Shown here: piece after piece, positions 9,141 to 17,631 of the stretch
Layout: each line of letters begins with the position of its first letter
How positions within the stretch are numbered: position 1 is the stretch's first letter
Assembly (NCBI RefSeq): GCF_030156785.1
Contig: NZ_JASGLW010000001.1
Span: 1 to 64,000, forward strand
From: Methanohalophilus sp.
Lineage (GTDB): Archaea; Halobacteriota; Methanosarcinia; Methanosarcinales; Methanosarcinaceae
Direction of reading: 5' to 3'
DNA: 64,000 nucleotides
The notes under the pieces: generated by a model
The model's database searches: none
The model's input: only the letters and a program-made list of their open reading frames with translations
What the model was told of the DNA's origin: nothing
Position numbers and translations under genes: made by a program

Positions 9141-9758
9141 TTAGCTCTTTTTCTTTTTACTGAGAATATCGGAACAATATTTGAGATCTTCGACAGTATT
9201 GATATTAATAGCAACCTGTGGATCATCCAGCAGGAAATTATGATATTCCTGTTCGACCCGAATGTCTTTTCCATCCAGAATGTTAATACCTGCAGGAACT
9301 ATCAATTGGCCATCCCAATTAAACACAGTATCAGGACGTAATCCCACTTTCTTGCAAAGTGAAAGAGGTATAAAAACAGACATAGACGCTTTTCCACATT
9401 CATAATATGCCCTGACAATCTGATCAATAAGAGAAGATGTTACCAGTGGGAGATCTGACATTATAATCATAACAGGACTTGTTATTCCAGCAGATTCCAC
9501 TGCATAAATCATATCCCCAACGTAGTTATCACCGCCGGTATCGATGGTCTTAATTCGTCCTTTATAATACTCATTTACAACTTTTTCAGTAGTTGGAGTA
9601 AAAGGAGAAACTGTCACATATATCTTCTCAATTTCTTCCGCACCCTCAAGACTATCAATAATGTAACTGATAAGGGGTTTTCCAAGCAGATCAACAACTG
9701 GCTTTTCACCCATTCCCAGACGTAGACCCTGGCCGCCGGCCATTATAATAGCATCCAT
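9141..9758 (-). CDS. cobY: Adenosylcobinamide-phosphate guanylyltransferase CobY
   Basis: CobY transfers GMP from GTP to adenosylcobinamide phosphate, giving adenosylcobinamide-GDP. It is the archaeal non-orthologous replacement of bacterial CobU. The 205-residue product has the nucleotidyltransferase start MDAIIMAGGQGLRLG with the downstream EKPVVDLLGKPLI segment and the SDLPLV metal-binding motif. The gene overlaps the 3' end of cobS by 16 bp and is followed by the small acidic ORF. A MobA-type guanylyltransferase is the main alternative by fold. The setting among cbiB, cobZ and cobS decides for CobY. Confidence 0.93.
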   Translation of the reverse strand: MDAIIMAGGQGLRLGMGEKPVVDLLGKPLISYIIDSLEGAEEIEKIYVTVSPFTPTTEKVVNEYYKGRIKTIDTGGDNYVGDMIYAVESAGITSPVMIIMSDLPLVTSSLIDQIVRAYYECGKASMSVFIPLSLCKKVGLRPDTVFNWDGQLIVPAGINILDGKDIRVEQEYHNFLLDDPQVAININTVEDLKYCSDILSKKKKS

Positions 9759-10564
9759 ACAATCCCCCCGTAGCTAGTTGAGATTAGATTGAGAGCAATA
9801 ATAATGGCAATCAATGAAACAATTCGTCCCACTTCATTAGCAGTGCCTATGCAATCACCATTAATTCCGGTGAAATGTTTATTGGAAACATAAAGTACCC
9901 AGAACGCGGAAACAATTGCAGCTACAAAAGCTATTAATCCGACAATACCCAATGCAATTCCAGATACAATTCCTCCAATCAGCACACTCCTGAGGAAAGT
10001 GCTGAAATTAGTGACATTGATTATCATGGAACCTAGGCCTTCATGAATGGGCTTCCCAAAAGCTGAAATTGTAACCATTGCTTGTTTGGCACCAATTTCC
10101 GCTACCAAAACCGACAAAGGCAGATACAGCCATCTGACATCACCTGATATTGTTGATTGAATTACACCCTGCAGTGAGAGAATAGCAGAGTAAAGAACCA
10201 ATAATGAGATCACACAGAAAGCGACGCCTCCAATACCAAGAGACATGTCCTTAAGTGCTTTGATTTTTTTCTCAAGGGATCCATGGGCTGTGAAACCATC
10301 TCCGAAATCGGATAATCCGTCAAGATGATTGAAGCCTGTGAGATAATAAACAAAAGCTACAATAAGGGCAACACTCAGGCTTGAAGGGAAAATATATTCT
10401 GCCGCAGCTGTAAAGATTCCCATGAGGGACCCCAATATAATCCCGGTAAAAACAAAAAGATAGCTCCTCTTTGAAAGCTCATCAAGACCTTCCATTGTTA
10501 TCCCAACCGGAATGGTTGAAAGGAAACCAAAACCGGTCCTTACTGCAAGCAGGAATCCACTCAT
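9743..10564 (-). CDS. cobS: Adenosylcobinamide-GDP ribazoletransferase (cobalamin synthase)
   Basis: CobS is the integral membrane enzyme that joins adenosylcobinamide-GDP to alpha-ribazole phosphate. The 273-residue polytopic protein shows the family signatures FLSTIPVG near the N-terminus and NHLDGLSDFGDGFTAHGS (about 79-96), which supplies the acidic metal-binding residues, plus several long hydrophobic helices. Its ATG overlaps the cobZ stop as ATGA, and cobY overlaps its own 3' end, so translation is coupled through this part of the operon. The enzyme acts at the cytoplasmic membrane together with CbiB. Confidence 0.94.
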   Translation of the reverse strand: MSGFLLAVRTGFGFLSTIPVGITMEGLDELSKRSYLFVFTGIILGSLMGIFTAAAEYIFPSSLSVALIVAFVYYLTGFNHLDGLSDFGDGFTAHGSLEKKIKALKDMSLGIGGVAFCVISLLVLYSAILSLQGVIQSTISGDVRWLYLPLSVLVAEIGAKQAMVTISAFGKPIHEGLGSMIINVTNFSTFLRSVLIGGIVSGIALGIVGLIAFVAAIVSAFWVLYVSNKHFTGINGDCIGTANEVGRIVSLIAIIIALNLISTSYGGIVWMLL

Positions 10565-11139
10565 CCGGCGATCACATCACTAACAGTTTTTTTCATTTCG
10601 TTCTTCTCTTCCACTTCTGCCATAGCTCTTGTGTACATGTTGGCAGAAACTCCTCCAATCAACCCAGCTACGATGTCATCCATAAAAGGACCAAGTTCTG
10701 CAAGGATGCCTGGTTTTTGTTTGTCAAAACGGACAAATTCAAACATTCCTTTATCCCCACTGATATATTTGGAGATGCTCATACCAAGTACTTCATCAGC
10801 AATTATGAATGTTAGATCACGTTCATAGGAATCAGGGCTTATGTTAGGAAGTTTCCCTGCACGACCATCTCTTTCCAATAATATTCCCGCATATATTAAC
10901 ATACAGAGATTGGGATCTGAAATAGCGATTTTTAGTTCCCTCATAAACATATTTTCTGCAATTTCGCGGGTTTCAAGGCCGGGGTGTGGTGTATAAAGGG
11001 ACAATGCCGCATCTAGCATAGCCTCAACTGTGACACCTTCCTCTTTAAGAATTTCTAGGATATCACGTGTATTGTCTGTTTTAGCAGTTTCCGACTGACC
11101 TTTTTTAAGATCTTTGGATTTAATCTCTGACAATTTCAT
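10561..11139 (-). CDS. cobZ: Alpha-ribazole-5'-phosphate phosphatase CobZ
   Basis: CobZ is the archaeal replacement of CobC and dephosphorylates the alpha-ribazole phosphate moiety in late cobamide synthesis. The product (192 residues from the ATG at 11139) has a charged N-terminal extension of about 40 residues. The PgpA-like phosphatase core follows, with DKGMFEFVRFDKQKPG and GPFMDDIVAGLIGG containing the conserved Asp pair. A GTG nine bases upstream is possible, but the ATG fits family starts better. A plain phosphatidylglycerophosphatase is excluded mainly by the gene order cbiB-cobZ-cobS-cobY. Confidence 0.88.
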   Translation of the reverse strand: MKLSEIKSKDLKKGQSETAKTDNTRDILEILKEEGVTVEAMLDAALSLYTPHPGLETREIAENMFMRELKIAISDPNLCMLIYAGILLERDGRAGKLPNISPDSYERDLTFIIADEVLGMSISKYISGDKGMFEFVRFDKQKPGILAELGPFMDDIVAGLIGGVSANMYTRAMAEVEEKNEMKKTVSDVIAG

Positions 11140-11150
11140 TGTAACCACTT

Positions 11151-12146
11151 TTATCCAATTCGATTAATAATATCTGGAACTGTATAGACAACCAATGCGA
11201 GCACAGCAACTGTAAGAAGGGATGTAGCTAATATCAACAAAGATGCTCGTTTTATGTCTTCACATTCAGGACGGGCATATTTTTCTCCCAACACATAAAT
11301 TCCGGGCTTTTCCATACGCACTTTAAGCGATCCCGCAAATGCTGCCATTGAATAACCAGAGTTTGGAGATGGCGGTATGCGGCAATCACTAAAAGCACAC
11401 AAATGTGCCTCTTTTGGGTCGTAGGCGGAACCCTTGAAGAGATTTAAAATGATAGATGCTCCAATGATAAAAAATACTGATAAGCGTGCAGTAGGCCAGT
11501 TAAGGACATCATCAAGCCTTGCTGAAAATTTACCCATATCAATATGATCCTCATCTTTGTAACCAACCATAGAATCAAGTGTATTCACTGCCTTATAGAC
11601 ATAGGCAGCAATCAGCCCCAGTGGGCCAAAAATCGCATAGTAGAATAGGGGGGTAAAAATTGAATCCACAAAGTTCTCAGAAAGGGTTTCAATAGCTGCA
11701 GAGGATACTTCGGATTCACTAAGTTCTGAAGTATCCCTGCTGACATACATGGAAAGTTTCTGACGTGCAGACTCCAGACCCTCTTCACAAAGGGCATTGT
11801 ATAGTTCCTCGCCTGCATAAAGGAGACGGTTGATTGCGAAAGTACATTTGAGGAACAGAGCCTCAATGAAAATTGCTCCGATTTCAGGCATCCATGGTGC
11901 ACTTGCAACCCATAAGACAGTTAGTGCGATAGCCGAAGCAAATCCCATACAGAATACCCCCATGAAAACACCATAAGCAAGCCTGTGGGATTTAGGAGCA
12001 TTCCTTTTGAAAAAATAAATAAGATTTCCAATCCAGACTACAGGATGAAGTCTGGGATTTGGCTCTCCAATTGCAAAATCAATTAGTATTGCAAGCAAGA
12101 ATACATTTAGCAAATGAAGGCCATTCAACAACTCAAAATCAATCAT
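11151..12146 (-). CDS. cbiB: Adenosylcobinamide-phosphate synthase CbiB
   Basis: CbiB attaches (R)-1-amino-2-propanol phosphate to adenosylcobyric acid in the membrane. The 331-residue polytopic protein has AILIDFAIGEPNPRLHPVVW near the N-terminus, the SRDTSELSESEVSSAAIETL region and the NFVDSIFTPLFYY motif (about 158-170). It ends with a helical segment after PPSPNSGYSMAAFAG. All are family hallmarks. Its ATG overlaps the stop of the cobD-like gene (ATGA). Its substrate is the product of CobD, which makes the defective state of the neighbouring cobD-like gene notable. Confidence 0.95.
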   Translation of the reverse strand: MIDFELLNGLHLLNVFLLAILIDFAIGEPNPRLHPVVWIGNLIYFFKRNAPKSHRLAYGVFMGVFCMGFASAIALTVLWVASAPWMPEIGAIFIEALFLKCTFAINRLLYAGEELYNALCEEGLESARQKLSMYVSRDTSELSESEVSSAAIETLSENFVDSIFTPLFYYAIFGPLGLIAAYVYKAVNTLDSMVGYKDEDHIDMGKFSARLDDVLNWPTARLSVFFIIGASIILNLFKGSAYDPKEAHLCAFSDCRIPPSPNSGYSMAAFAGSLKVRMEKPGIYVLGEKYARPECEDIKRASLLILATSLLTVAVLALVVYTVPDIINRIG

Positions 12147-13618
12147 AGAAGCGGTTCCACCACCTTTTTCCAGGTTTTTTTCAGTTTTTCTTCCATTGGA
12201 GAATCCACACGGAGTTCACAAACCAGTTTTTTTGCCACATCAGGAAGATGAACAATATTGCATCCTTCACAGCTCCATACCTTCCCTCCACTGGAACGTT
12301 CAACCCATTTGCCCCCTGTTCTTTCATTCCCGCATGGGTAAAAGGGACAGAAACAGAACGTGCAATCCTGCCCTTGGAAATGGCAGGGATAATAAGGGCA
12401 TGTTTTATTTGGACCGATGGCTGAAAATTCAGGAGACAATAACGAAGTTTCAAGTTTTTCCATGGCTTTGTCTCGTGCAGAATCGACCACAGCAATACCA
12501 ATTTCCCTAACAAGATTATCAGTAGCTTCCTTTGAACGAACAGAAACTCGGATAAAATCCTGTCCCATTGAATAAAGATTGGAACAATCCTTGACTTTAA
12601 TTCCCGCATCAAGAAGACGATGTGTGAGTTCAGTTGAACCTATCGAAGAAGCGCTGATGTCCACAAGTACATAATGAGAATCTCCGGGTAACACCCTGAA
12701 TTTGCGAATCTTGCTGAGACGGTCTACAAGGTATTCCTGGTTTTCAGAAATATATTTCCGGGTTTTTGCAAGGTAGTTTTTGGAAAGATCATCTCGCCTC
12801 ATAAGCGAAATCGCAACTTTTTCCGATACAACGCCCAGATTCCAGGAAAGTCTTGCAGAATTAAGTTTTACCGCCATTTCCGGGGATGTAACACCAAATC
12901 CAACTCTGATTCCCGGGATTGCGAACATTGTATCAAGGGAACGAAGCACAAAAAGATTATTGTTAGATCTTGTGATTGATATAAGACTTGCTGATTCATC
13001 GGCAAAATCAATACAACTCTCATTTACGAAAAGAAGGGTGTTCGTCTGAATGCATATTTCAGAGAGTTTTTTAAGTACATTTTCTTCCACCAGTTTTCCA
13101 GAAACATCCGAAGGGTTGGAAAGAAACATGACTTTTGCATCCTGGATATCGGAAGGATCAATATCTTGTATTTCATCTTCCATTATATGCATGGTTTCCG
13201 CACCATGAATGTTACAATACTTTTCGAATAGCTTCGTTGCAGGCTGGACAATTACAACTTTGTCTCCCTCATTAACGGTGCACTCAAAAACCAGTTTCAC
13301 GAGTTCACATGATCCGTTTCCGGGAACAACCTGCTCCGGAAGAATTGTATTTTCAAAAAAGGAAGCGACCGAATCCCTAAATTCAGAATAGCGATTGTCA
13401 GGATATTGAGTAAGCCGTTGAGAAGCATTTTTTGTAGCTTTTGAAAAATCCAATCCAGAATCAGGTTGATCAAAGGGGTTCCCCAGAGGATTTATTAACA
13501 GACTGAAATCAAGCTCAGGCTCTACACGAATCGACTTTGCAGAGTTTAAGTTTAGATCTTCAAATGAATTATATCCAAGATCCATGATCCTTTTTTTCAA
13601 TATCCTGTCCTCTGGCAA
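12143..13618 (-). CDS. CobD-like aminotransferase-fold protein lacking PLP residues, with Cys-rich tail
   Basis: This 491-residue protein aligns along its length with CobD (threonine-phosphate decarboxylase) and shares the C-terminal Cys-rich extension of methanosarcinal CobD (CHFQGQDCTFCFCPFYPC). However, the Schiff-base lysine motif SLTK reads SLDT (Thr at about 230). The NPxNPTG motif reads NPSDVSG (about 168-174), and the pyridine-binding Asp is Asn (VNES, about 199). The N-terminal HGG motif is absent. PLP-dependent decarboxylation is therefore unlikely. An intact paralogue lies at 35262-36788. Methanosarcina CobD is known to have threonine kinase activity as well, so this copy might keep the kinase or a regulatory role (inference). 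It is the first gene of the cob operon, overlapping cbiB. Confidence 0.88.
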   Translation of the reverse strand: MPEDRILKKRIMDLGYNSFEDLNLNSAKSIRVEPELDFSLLINPLGNPFDQPDSGLDFSKATKNASQRLTQYPDNRYSEFRDSVASFFENTILPEQVVPGNGSCELVKLVFECTVNEGDKVVIVQPATKLFEKYCNIHGAETMHIMEDEIQDIDPSDIQDAKVMFLSNPSDVSGKLVEENVLKKLSEICIQTNTLLFVNESCIDFADESASLISITRSNNNLFVLRSLDTMFAIPGIRVGFGVTSPEMAVKLNSARLSWNLGVVSEKVAISLMRRDDLSKNYLAKTRKYISENQEYLVDRLSKIRKFRVLPGDSHYVLVDISASSIGSTELTHRLLDAGIKVKDCSNLYSMGQDFIRVSVRSKEATDNLVREIGIAVVDSARDKAMEKLETSLLSPEFSAIGPNKTCPYYPCHFQGQDCTFCFCPFYPCGNERTGGKWVERSSGGKVWSCEGCNIVHLPDVAKKLVCELRVDSPMEEKLKKTWKKVVEPLL

Positions 13619-13668
13619 GTTAATCGGAGTAGTGTATGAACAGCAGCTATATTAAATTAATCAAATTG

Positions 13669-13693
13669 ACTTTCATTTAGTCAAAATGAAAGT
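13669..13693. promoter_or_regulatory. Inverted repeat upstream of the cob operon
   Basis: Perfect 10-bp inverted repeat actttcattt-agtca-aaatgaaagt, about 50 bp upstream of the first operon gene. On the minus strand it is followed by an AT-rich TATA-like stretch (taatttaatatagc, about 13645-13660). The position just upstream of the promoter core suits an activator or repressor site. No cobalamin riboswitch elements were seen. Confidence 0.55.
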
Positions 13694-13752
13694 AACACTC
13701 CAGATCGTTTTTCCAGATACGAACCAGATAAAGTTGTTCTGAAATGAATAAA

Positions 13753-14505
13753 TTATTTCCTTGCAAATGTCAGGTAACCTGTGTGACCCACAGGAATTGT
13801 AGAGGGGCGCGTACCCCGGGATGAAAATGAAATTTCGCGCTCAAAGCACTCAAATGTCCTGCAATCAAAGAAATCCAGCTTTTCGATTTCTTCACGGATT
13901 TTTGTAGCCTGCTCCAAAAAGGGGGAATAGGTCACAAGGAAACCACCGTTTTTCAGCTTTTCAAAGCATCCGCACACAGCCTTTTCCGAGCCGCCCATGT
14001 CAAGGATAATAACATCAAATTCTTCCGAGATCAAAGGTAGCGTTTCCACCAGATCCCCACAGCGTATTTCAACATTTGACAGACCTGCTTTTGCAACATT
14101 ATTCTGTGCAACTCTGACAAACTCTTCCCTTATTTCATAACTAAGTACTCTTTTCGCAACAAAACCCAGATATATAGTCAGTGATCCAGAACCGGTTCCT
14201 GCTTCCAGCACAGTGTCAGAGGAGCAAATCCCTGTATGGGCCATTATCAGTCCTATGTCCTTGGGAATCATAGGAGTACCTGTGCGTTTTGAATGACGGA
14301 AAAAGTCGGGGGATCTGGGAGTTACCACAGAGAATTTCTGCCCCATATGGGAAGTAACGGTTTCCAGATTCTCGTTCTCCAGAAGAACACTCAAATCAAT
14401 AACTCCAAACTCTGTATGAAACGGAGCTTCGGAAAGTGTAGCAAGATATTCTTTTACCTTTCCTTTGTGATGTGTCCTGAGAAGGACTACGTTTTTAGGA
14501 CTCAT
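13753..14505 (-). CDS. trmI: tRNA (adenine-N1)-methyltransferase TrmI
   Basis: SAM-dependent methyltransferase of the TrmI family, which in archaea methylates adenines 57/58 of the tRNA T-loop. The 250-residue product has a small N-terminal beta domain, then GTPMIPKDIGLIMAHTGI, a family hallmark ahead of motif I. Motif I is VLEAGTGSGSLT (about 101-112), motif II includes SYEIREEF and motif IV VIILDMGG. A protein isoaspartate methyltransferase is the fold-level alternative, but the MIPKD segment favours TrmI. It is transcribed toward the cob operon with about 130 bp between them. Confidence 0.9.
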   Translation of the reverse strand: MSPKNVVLLRTHHKGKVKEYLATLSEAPFHTEFGVIDLSVLLENENLETVTSHMGQKFSVVTPRSPDFFRHSKRTGTPMIPKDIGLIMAHTGICSSDTVLEAGTGSGSLTIYLGFVAKRVLSYEIREEFVRVAQNNVAKAGLSNVEIRCGDLVETLPLISEEFDVIILDMGGSEKAVCGCFEKLKNGGFLVTYSPFLEQATKIREEIEKLDFFDCRTFECFEREISFSSRGTRPSTIPVGHTGYLTFARK

Positions 14506-14542
14506 AATCAGGATGTCGGGGGTTCGAATTTCCCCATCTGCA
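14501..14542 (+). other. Possible tRNA 3'-half-like remnant
   Basis: The plus strand reads ggggttcgaatttcccc, which folds as a T-arm with a near-consensus B-box, followed by catctgca like an acceptor end. A ctcataa loop-like stretch lies just upstream. No matching 5' half (gcagatg) is found within 80 bp upstream, and the upstream part overlaps the trmI start. It could be a decayed tRNA end or a chance match. Confidence 0.3.
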
Positions 14543-15063
14543 GGTTTTGATTGTTAAAATCTCTATTCTGGCAGTTTTTTCAGTTCAGAGAGTATCAAGT
14601 AATTTATCGATAGTTTCTGAAAAGCGATACCTAAAAATCTCTTTTATAAATATAGAATTTCCTCCCGAAATTCTAATATGTAAGTCTACTTTTTCTGGTT
14701 GTTTCCCCTGATTGCTTCTTTATAAAGGTTGATTCAGAGTATGTGATTGTCTCATGTGGACATTAAGAGTAAGAGATATATATAACCATAGGAACAAAAA
14801 GTATTTCAGTTATCAATTGGCATAAATTATATTCTCTCTCATTCCTTTGGTATGCAAAAAAATTAATAACATTTCTAAAAAGAGAATGGACTTTCATCTT
14901 GATTTTATTAAAGAAAGTAAATTTTCTTGCCCTCTTTTCAAGACTGTATTTGAGAGAACATATGCGTTGAAGATTGAGAAGTATAGAAATACACGAGATA
15001 TCCGCAGTGGCACGGAAATACGTTTGCCCACATAATGTTAAAAAGAACCACCTTTTAATCAAT
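14543..15063. other. AT-rich intergenic stretch without a supported gene
   Basis: About 520 bp between trmI and the frameshifted surface-protein gene. I see TATA-like elements (tttataaatatag near 14641, which could serve trmI) but no open frame with a ribosome-binding site or recognisable product. A minus-strand open frame here has low-complexity, Phe-rich composition and no homology that I recognise. Confidence 0.5.
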
Positions 15064-15130
15064 CTTGAAAAGATCCAAAAAAGTAAAAAGAAGTAAAAAG
15101 AAGTAAAAAGTGCAGCATAATATGCCACAC
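15064..15130 (-). terminator. Transcription terminator: imperfect hairpin and three T-tracts
   Basis: Directly after the stop of the surface-protein gene, the minus strand has a short dyad (gcatattatgc), then three consecutive copies of a TTTTTACTTC unit and a T6 run. On the plus strand these are tandem copies of aagtaaaaag at about 15082-15110. Oligo-T tracts are the established archaeal termination signal. Confidence 0.6.
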
Positions 15131-17093
15131 TTAGACCTTTCTTCTGAATATAGCATAGACTATAACTAGAACACCAATCATGAGAAGTGAGCTGAATCCT
15201 GGCGAACCATTCGTGGATTCTGTCTCTTCTTCTCCAGATAATGATACATCATCTTCGGAAACTTCCTCATCTGAAACAACTGGCTTGGTCTCAGTGTCCT
15301 GAGCAGCTTCTACCTCCACAGCAGAGATTGCAAATGGTGAAAAACCAGTTGTGTGCGATTCGAAGTAAAAGAATTCATCATCCTCGTCAATAAGAGAGGT
15401 GTCTAGCTCTTTCCATCCATCATCGTAATGGAACATAGCAATTGATGCAGGAATAACATTATTTTCAGTCATCCATTCCTTGCTTACCCTGAAGCCAACA
15501 ACAGGATCTTCCATGTTGTCTTCATCAAAGGTAGCAGTACCCAGCCAGATGTTAAGATATTTGTAGGCCCGGCCAGGTGCATCTTCATCCACAAGTGAAG
15601 AAGTACCTTTCAGGATCTCAACAAGCGCCTTAATCTGTCCGGAATTGGTTGTTGCCCTGAATTGGATATAGGACACCGGGTTGTCATCATTAACAAATTC
15701 ATACTTTACATCTAAACCTGCTGTTACTATACGAGTCTGAGATTCTTTTAAAACGATGTTTTCATATGCTTCGGCGGACGAGCTCAAACCAGATGGGCCA
15801 CCAGATGATCCACCATTATTACTTTCTACTGGAACTGTCGATGGTATGTTGTCTATTGTTATTAATACATTAGTCTCATTGTTCCAGTTTGATGGCGATT
15901 CGGTATCTGAGGCGTTTATTCTAACACGATAATTGCCATCGGCTACACCAAGTTGTGTTGTATTAATGAAGCCTGTGTAGTTTACATTTGTTAGGCTCAT
16001 TTGTATGAGATTACTTGCATAGCCAGTATCGTTTTCAAGCCTGCAGTAAACATCTCCAACTCCACTATCATCTGTTATGTTTGCCTCTACAGTTATGTTT
16101 CCTTCATAGACTCCGATTGTTGGTCTAACAATTATTACTGTTGGTGCCTCCTCAACATTGTATGTCGACCAATGATTTACTGTAAAGGTGATAGAATAAT
16201 TTCCGCCAGTCATTGGTAACACTGCAGGAGTCCCTGCGAGGTATTCCAAATCAACATTTCTAGTAGCCCAGTTAAAAACTTCTAGTGGCTGATCGGACCC
16301 ATCAGGAATTGTGTAAATAACAATATTGTCGGTTGTTAGATTGTATATTGTGATATTCGATGTTCTGTTGAACTCTCTCATGGCAGTTGTGGCATTATTG
16401 ATGGACATACTCCTTGATGCCATTATCAGGTTATAGCCTAGGTTTTGAAGACTCTGGATGAAGTTCTGATCAAGCAAGTTCACAGATTCAAGAATCTCAA
16501 GATTTCCATCAATCAATCCTCCCGTGCTGTTGTGCTGGAATGTAAGTCCTGTAACATTGCTGAAATCCTCTATATCTCTCCAAGACGTTGTTTCAGGGTT
16601 GTCCAGACCGGGAATGTCTTCTTTTGGATCGAAGTTTATTATGGCAAAGCTGGCGTTTATCTGAGTTGTAGGGACAATTGTGCCGGTAGAATTAGTTATG
16701 TTCAAATAAACCGGAATTGTAATCGGAAAAACTCTCATTCACTGGGATATTAGCTATTGGGTATGTGAGTGTGAACATATAGTAATCCCCGTCCACGATC
16801 CCGGAGTTATTGAACCTCATAACTGGATTATCTGATGAAATTACCTGGCTAAAATTAGCACTTACGTTGTAATCGCTGACTGGATTTAGATTGGGAGTTA
16901 TATTAATATATACTTCTAAAGTTACCGTATCAGAATCGTTGTAGAAGTAATAGTAGTTTGACGGTTCTTCCGGAAGTGTGTCATTGTAGATGTAAACCAT
17001 GCTATTAATATTGACCTCCCCTGCTGCTGTAGATACCAAAGCTATCGAGATCAAAGCCAAAGCAAATATTCCGATTTTCACATAATCACCCAT
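15131..17093 (-). pseudogene. PGF-CTERM surface protein split by a single-base frameshift
   Basis: Two overlapping minus-strand frames form one protein. The upstream frame (17093 to 16692) has a Sec signal peptide and a beta-rich, N-glycosylation-rich region ending at IANIPVNES. The downstream frame (16738 to 15131) continues as FPITIPVYLNITN and holds the rest. Removing one T from the run of five near 16726-16730 joins them. The downstream part has NEW3/Ig-like segments, a PGF-pre-PGF domain (about the last 220 residues) and a C-terminal SPGFSSLLMIG-type PGF-CTERM sorting signal with one helix and a basic tail. Such proteins are processed by archaeosortase A and anchored at the cell surface. 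Real mutation, phase variation and sequencing error are all possible. Confidence 0.82.
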
Positions 17094-17168
17094 TAGTCCT
17101 TGTTAAATTTTCCAAAATTCAATTATATATTATCCATATTTCTTATTTTCATGTCAAATAAAAGTTTC

Positions 17169-17530
17169 TCAAACAGTATAAAGCAAATGCTTGCCTATCG
17201 GCTGACCGTCCAGTTCGGGCTGGAATGCCGGATTGCGTTGCAAAACCCCTTCAACTGCGTGTGAGAATGCAGAATGGCCCACGTCATGAAGGAGTCCCGC
17301 AACTCAACATACGTTTTTCATCTTCCGGGAGTTCCAGTACATTGGCAAAAAGAGACGCCGTGTGCATAGTCCCCAAACTATGCTCAAAACGAGTGTGGTT
17401 TGCACCGGGGTAAACAACATCCGCAAGTCCCAGTTGCTGTATCCCCCTGAGCCTCTGGAGATGAGGAGTTTCAAGCAACCGCTGCTGTAAGTGTTATCAT
17501 TATCGTCTTATGAACCGGATCATGTACCAT
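17169..17530 (-). pseudogene. Decayed HD-domain phosphohydrolase
   Basis: Minus-strand remains of a SAMHD1/dNTPase-like HD protein spread over three frames. The start MVHDPVHKTI lies in one frame, [16 protein letters not shown] and [13 protein letters not shown] in a second, and [17 protein letters not shown] in a third, ending soon after at a stop. The metal-binding His and HD positions are still readable, which points to recent decay. At least two frameshifts are needed, near 17490 and 17300. Intact family members are roughly three times longer, so the C-terminal part is gone as well. Confidence 0.85.
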
Positions 17531-17631
17531 AAAAGAGCTGGTCATGCAAAAATATTAGGGTGGAAGATATATAAAGTTGCAAAATAACTTGAAGTCCTGT
17601 ATTATCAAAAATTCATGTTTAAGTGATAACA

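Noticed and set aside
13619-13752. Cobalamin riboswitch before the cob operon
   Set aside because: No B12-box-like sequence or long structured leader. Only a simple inverted repeat is present, and B12 riboswitches are not typical of archaea.
15082-15110. Tandem aagtaaaaag repeats as a CRISPR or VNTR locus
   Set aside because: Only three 10-bp units with no spacers. Better explained as oligo-T terminator tracts of the minus-strand gene.
14763-15128. 121-codon minus-strand frame between trmI and the surface protein
   Set aside because: Low-complexity Phe-rich product, no ribosome-binding site, and it overlaps the terminator region of the surface-protein gene.
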